Shown here piece after piece: positions 5,348 through 6,674 of a stretch of 6,674 nucleotides of DNA (positions are counted from its first letter, which is position 1; every line of letters begins with the position of its first letter). The DNA is from JAGDXO01 sp964541025 (GTDB taxonomy: Archaea; Thermoplasmatota; Thermoplasmata; Thermoplasmatales; GCA-001856825): contig CAZIOW010000043.1 in the NCBI GenBank assembly GCA_964541025.1, positions 1 through 6,674 on the forward strand. The letters are read 5' to 3'. Under the pieces are notes generated by a model. The model searched no databases. It was not told where the DNA came from and worked only from the letters and a program-made list of their open reading frames with translations. Both the position numbers and the translations under genes were made by a program.

Positions 5348-5970
5348 CCCTCGTTCATGTATTGTATCTTTATATTAGTCATTTCTTCAACGATCTTTTT
5401 CCCGATAGACATTTTCTTCTTCTTAATATCCCTGGGTTCGTCCACAGGATCATCCCAGTTGAATCCGTATACATTAATAGTTTTGGCTCCCATAATTTTG
5501 CCCATTATAATTGCCCTGTCACCGTCTGTGAATCCACCAATATTTCTAACAGTTCCAAATGGAATTGATTGCGTCGTTCCAAGCAATACCCCCTTGAGAA
5601 TGGGAACAAATTCAAGGATTTTGCCAATATTATCACCATGGGCATGAATTACCTTTATAGCATTCACATTTTCAATTATCCTATTCACTGGACCGTCTAG
5701 GTCTGAAATGATCATATCCACTCTTCCTTTAAACTTACTAAGTGCAGAATCAGCCACAATGTTATATCCATCTGGGGTGACGTTCAGACGCCAGGGGCCA
5801 ATTACATTCACTTCTTCCCTGAATGGAAGCATGTACCACTTATCTTCTCTTATCAGCTTAGATAAAATCAATCCAGAAAGAAAATCATGATATGGATTAT
5901 AATTGAGGCTTGTCACTATCTTTCTGTGCAACTCTATTTTCCTGTAAAATCCCTCTGTTTCTTGTCTCAT
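5344..5970 (-). CDS. mptE: 6-hydroxymethyl-7,8-dihydropterin pyrophosphokinase, archaeal MptE type
   Basis: Archaeal enzyme that transfers pyrophosphate from ATP to 6-hydroxymethyl-7,8-dihydropterin, a step toward tetrahydromethanopterin or folate-type cofactors. It is unrelated to bacterial FolK. The 208 residues contain the family's conserved blocks: IVADSA (71-76), SDLDGP (89-94), IHAHGDN (108-114), LLGTTQ (129-134), NIGGFTDGDRA (143-153), VYGFNWDD (167-174) and a lysine-rich KKKKMSIGKK (183-192). These acidic, His and Lys residues presumably bind Mg-ATP and the pterin. The ATG at 5970 is supported by an AGGAG five nt upstream. That start lies inside the DUF373 gene, overlapping it by 74 nt. 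The downstream Mut7-C gene starts in an ATGA overlap. It belongs to the DUF115/COG1634 family, whose older annotation was only 'Rossmann fold protein'. No other pterin gene is in the window. Confidence 0.94.
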   Translation of the reverse strand: MRQETEGFYRKIELHRKIVTSLNYNPYHDFLSGLILSKLIREDKWYMLPFREEVNVIGPWRLNVTPDGYNIVADSALSKFKGRVDMIISDLDGPVNRIIENVNAIKVIHAHGDNIGKILEFVPILKGVLLGTTQSIPFGTVRNIGGFTDGDRAIIMGKIMGAKTINVYGFNWDDPVDEPRDIKKKKMSIGKKIVEEMTNIKIQYMNEG

Positions 5971-6674
5971 ATCTTCTCCTTTCCAGAGATATGATTATTC
6001 CGGAGGCCATTCCCACAATAGTTAAGGCAAATGCTATTTTATCATAGGTTAGCCTGAGGTTTATTGCCTGGAATCCAGCAGTGACAAATGATATTAAACC
6101 AAGAACTGCAACTGCGAAGCTGACAGAATAACCAGCCGACATGAGGTATGTTATGAGAATATGCCTCCTCCTGCCTTTTTCATATAGAGTAAAGCTTTCT
6201 ATAATTCTGCCAAGGTCATAGATGATTATTGCCGCTATGGTGAATGGTATTATCCTATAAAGCAGTAGTATGATTGAAAGACCTATGTCAGGTGATTGAA
6301 GAGCAGCGAAATATCCCAAATAAACCCCATAGGAGAATACTGAAACTGCAATTAAGAATGAAAATACGGTTATTCTGGTGTAAAGGAATTCCTCAGTTAT
6401 CTTATCCAGCCCTGCGGATAGTTTCTTCCCTATTGAATAAGCCTTACCAAGGAAATAAATTCCGATAGCAGTTACAACTGCTATGAATCCCGAAGTCGCT
6501 GGATCAAGTGTACCCCATCCAAACAGCTCTATCCTTATCGCCATCACTATGAGCATTGAAATCCCCAGAACCAGAAGAGCAACCCCTATTGGAGCGAGCA
6601 CTCTCTTCAGAAATTTTTCTTCTTTAAGTGCCTTTACAACTATGTAATAAAGGGACGTCCCTTTATTACATAGT
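5897..6674 (-). CDS. DUF373-family membrane protein, C-terminal part (5' partial)
   Basis: About six hydrophobic helices are visible. Counted from the in-frame GTG at 6601, they lie near residues 4-24, 38-54, 76-100, 106-131, 147-173 and 186-205, and a charged cytosolic-looking tail ends in KPQL. The words just upstream of that GTG, SLYYIVVKALKEEKFLKRV, match the usual junction between the soluble N-terminal domain and membrane domain of archaeal DUF373 proteins, so the gene continues beyond the window and the GTG is not the true start. The function of DUF373 is unknown. The frame stays open to the window edge, but from 6656 outward it runs through the second arm of a perfect palindrome and no longer resembles the family; those residues are probably not real. 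The 3' end overlaps mptE by 74 nt and heads the compact minus-strand series. Confidence 0.82.
   Translation of the reverse strand, partial: LCNKGTSLYYIVVKALKEEKFLKRVLAPIGVALLVLGISMLIVMAIRIELFGWGTLDPATSGFIAVVTAIGIYFLGKAYSIGKKLSAGLDKITEEFLYTRITVFSFLIAVSVFSYGVYLGYFAALQSPDIGLSIILLLYRIIPFTIAAIIIYDLGRIIESFTLYEKGRRRHILITYLMSAGYSVSFAVAVLGLISFVTAGFQAINLRLTYDKIAFALTIVGMASGIIISLERRRYETRNRGILQENRVAQKDSDKPQL
5976..5980 (-). promoter_or_regulatory. Shine-Dalgarno site for mptE
   Basis: AGGAG on the minus strand lies 5 nt before ATG 5970, within the DUF373 coding sequence. It is the best ribosome-binding site in the window and confirms that the long DUF373/mptE overlap is genuine rather than a mis-called start; later in-frame TTG (5931) and GTG (5916) codons lack such a site. 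Confidence 0.65.
6639..6674. repeat. Perfect 36-bp palindrome at the window edge
   Basis: ACTATGTAATAAAGGGAC (6639-6656) is followed with no spacer by its exact reverse complement (6657-6674). It may continue past the edge. The inner arm is sensible DUF373 coding sequence on the minus strand; the outer arm is not. A fold-back artefact at a contig end is the most economical reading; a true inverted repeat is the alternative. Confidence 0.9.

Noticed and set aside
5231..5647. 138-codon plus-strand open frame across the mptE/Mut7-C junction
   Set aside because: It runs antisense to two well-supported genes, and its hydrophobic product matches no family.
6599..6601. GTG as the start of the DUF373 membrane protein
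   Set aside because: Coding continues upstream with residues typical of the DUF373 junction region, and the soluble N-terminal domain is expected beyond the window.
1..6674. CRISPR array, intact transposon or toxin-antitoxin system
   Set aside because: No regularly spaced repeats, no terminal inverted repeats around an intact transposase, and no recognisable toxin pair; the Mut7-C protein is PIN-like but lacks an antitoxin partner.

Overview
The window comes from an archaeon, most likely a member of the Thermoplasmatales or a close relative (Thermoplasma, Ferroplasma or Cuniculiplasma type). The case rests on an archaeal class-1 release factor aRF1, an archaeal Pelota, MptE, a Mut7-C RNase-like protein, a long archaeal FKBP, a DUF373 membrane protein, TATA-like promoter elements, AT-rich DNA and an N-glycosylation-sequon-rich surface protein with a C-terminal membrane anchor. 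The genus cannot be fixed from the sequence alone.

Layout. (1) 3-1172, plus: the 3' end of a large secreted or cell-surface protein, whose start lies outside the window. It ends in an Ig-like domain, a sequon-rich coiled-coil stalk and a C-terminal transmembrane helix. (2) 1234-3225, minus: a two-gene unit, a long FKBP-type prolyl isomerase/chaperone followed by aRF1. (3) 3226-3656: a 431-bp gap holding the divergent promoters, an operator-like dyad and possible remains of a decayed gene. (4) 3657-3936, plus: tRNA-Gln(CTG), then 9 nt later a 65-residue ubiquitin-like protein of the ThiS/MoaD/SAMP type ending in Gly-Gly. (5) 3925-6674, minus: a tightly packed, overlapping series of DUF373 membrane protein (5' end missing), MptE, Mut7-C RNase-like protein and Pelota. 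Pelota converges on the ubiquitin-like gene, and the two overlap by 12 bp.

How it fits together. The neighbourhood is rich in translation functions: the termination factor aRF1 and its paralogue Pelota (ribosome rescue), a ribosome-era chaperone type (FKBP), a tRNA gene, a ubiquitin-like protein whose archaeal relatives serve in protein tagging and tRNA thiolation, and a predicted nuclease whose reading frame overlaps Pelota. The most interesting hypothesis is that the Mut7-C nuclease works with Pelota in mRNA surveillance. A second is that the ubiquitin-like mRNA is released from a tRNA-mRNA precursor by tRNA 3' processing. The last 36 bases form a perfect 18+18 palindrome that abuts the window edge; this looks like a fold-back artefact or contig end, so the DUF373 reading upstream of position 6656 should not be trusted.
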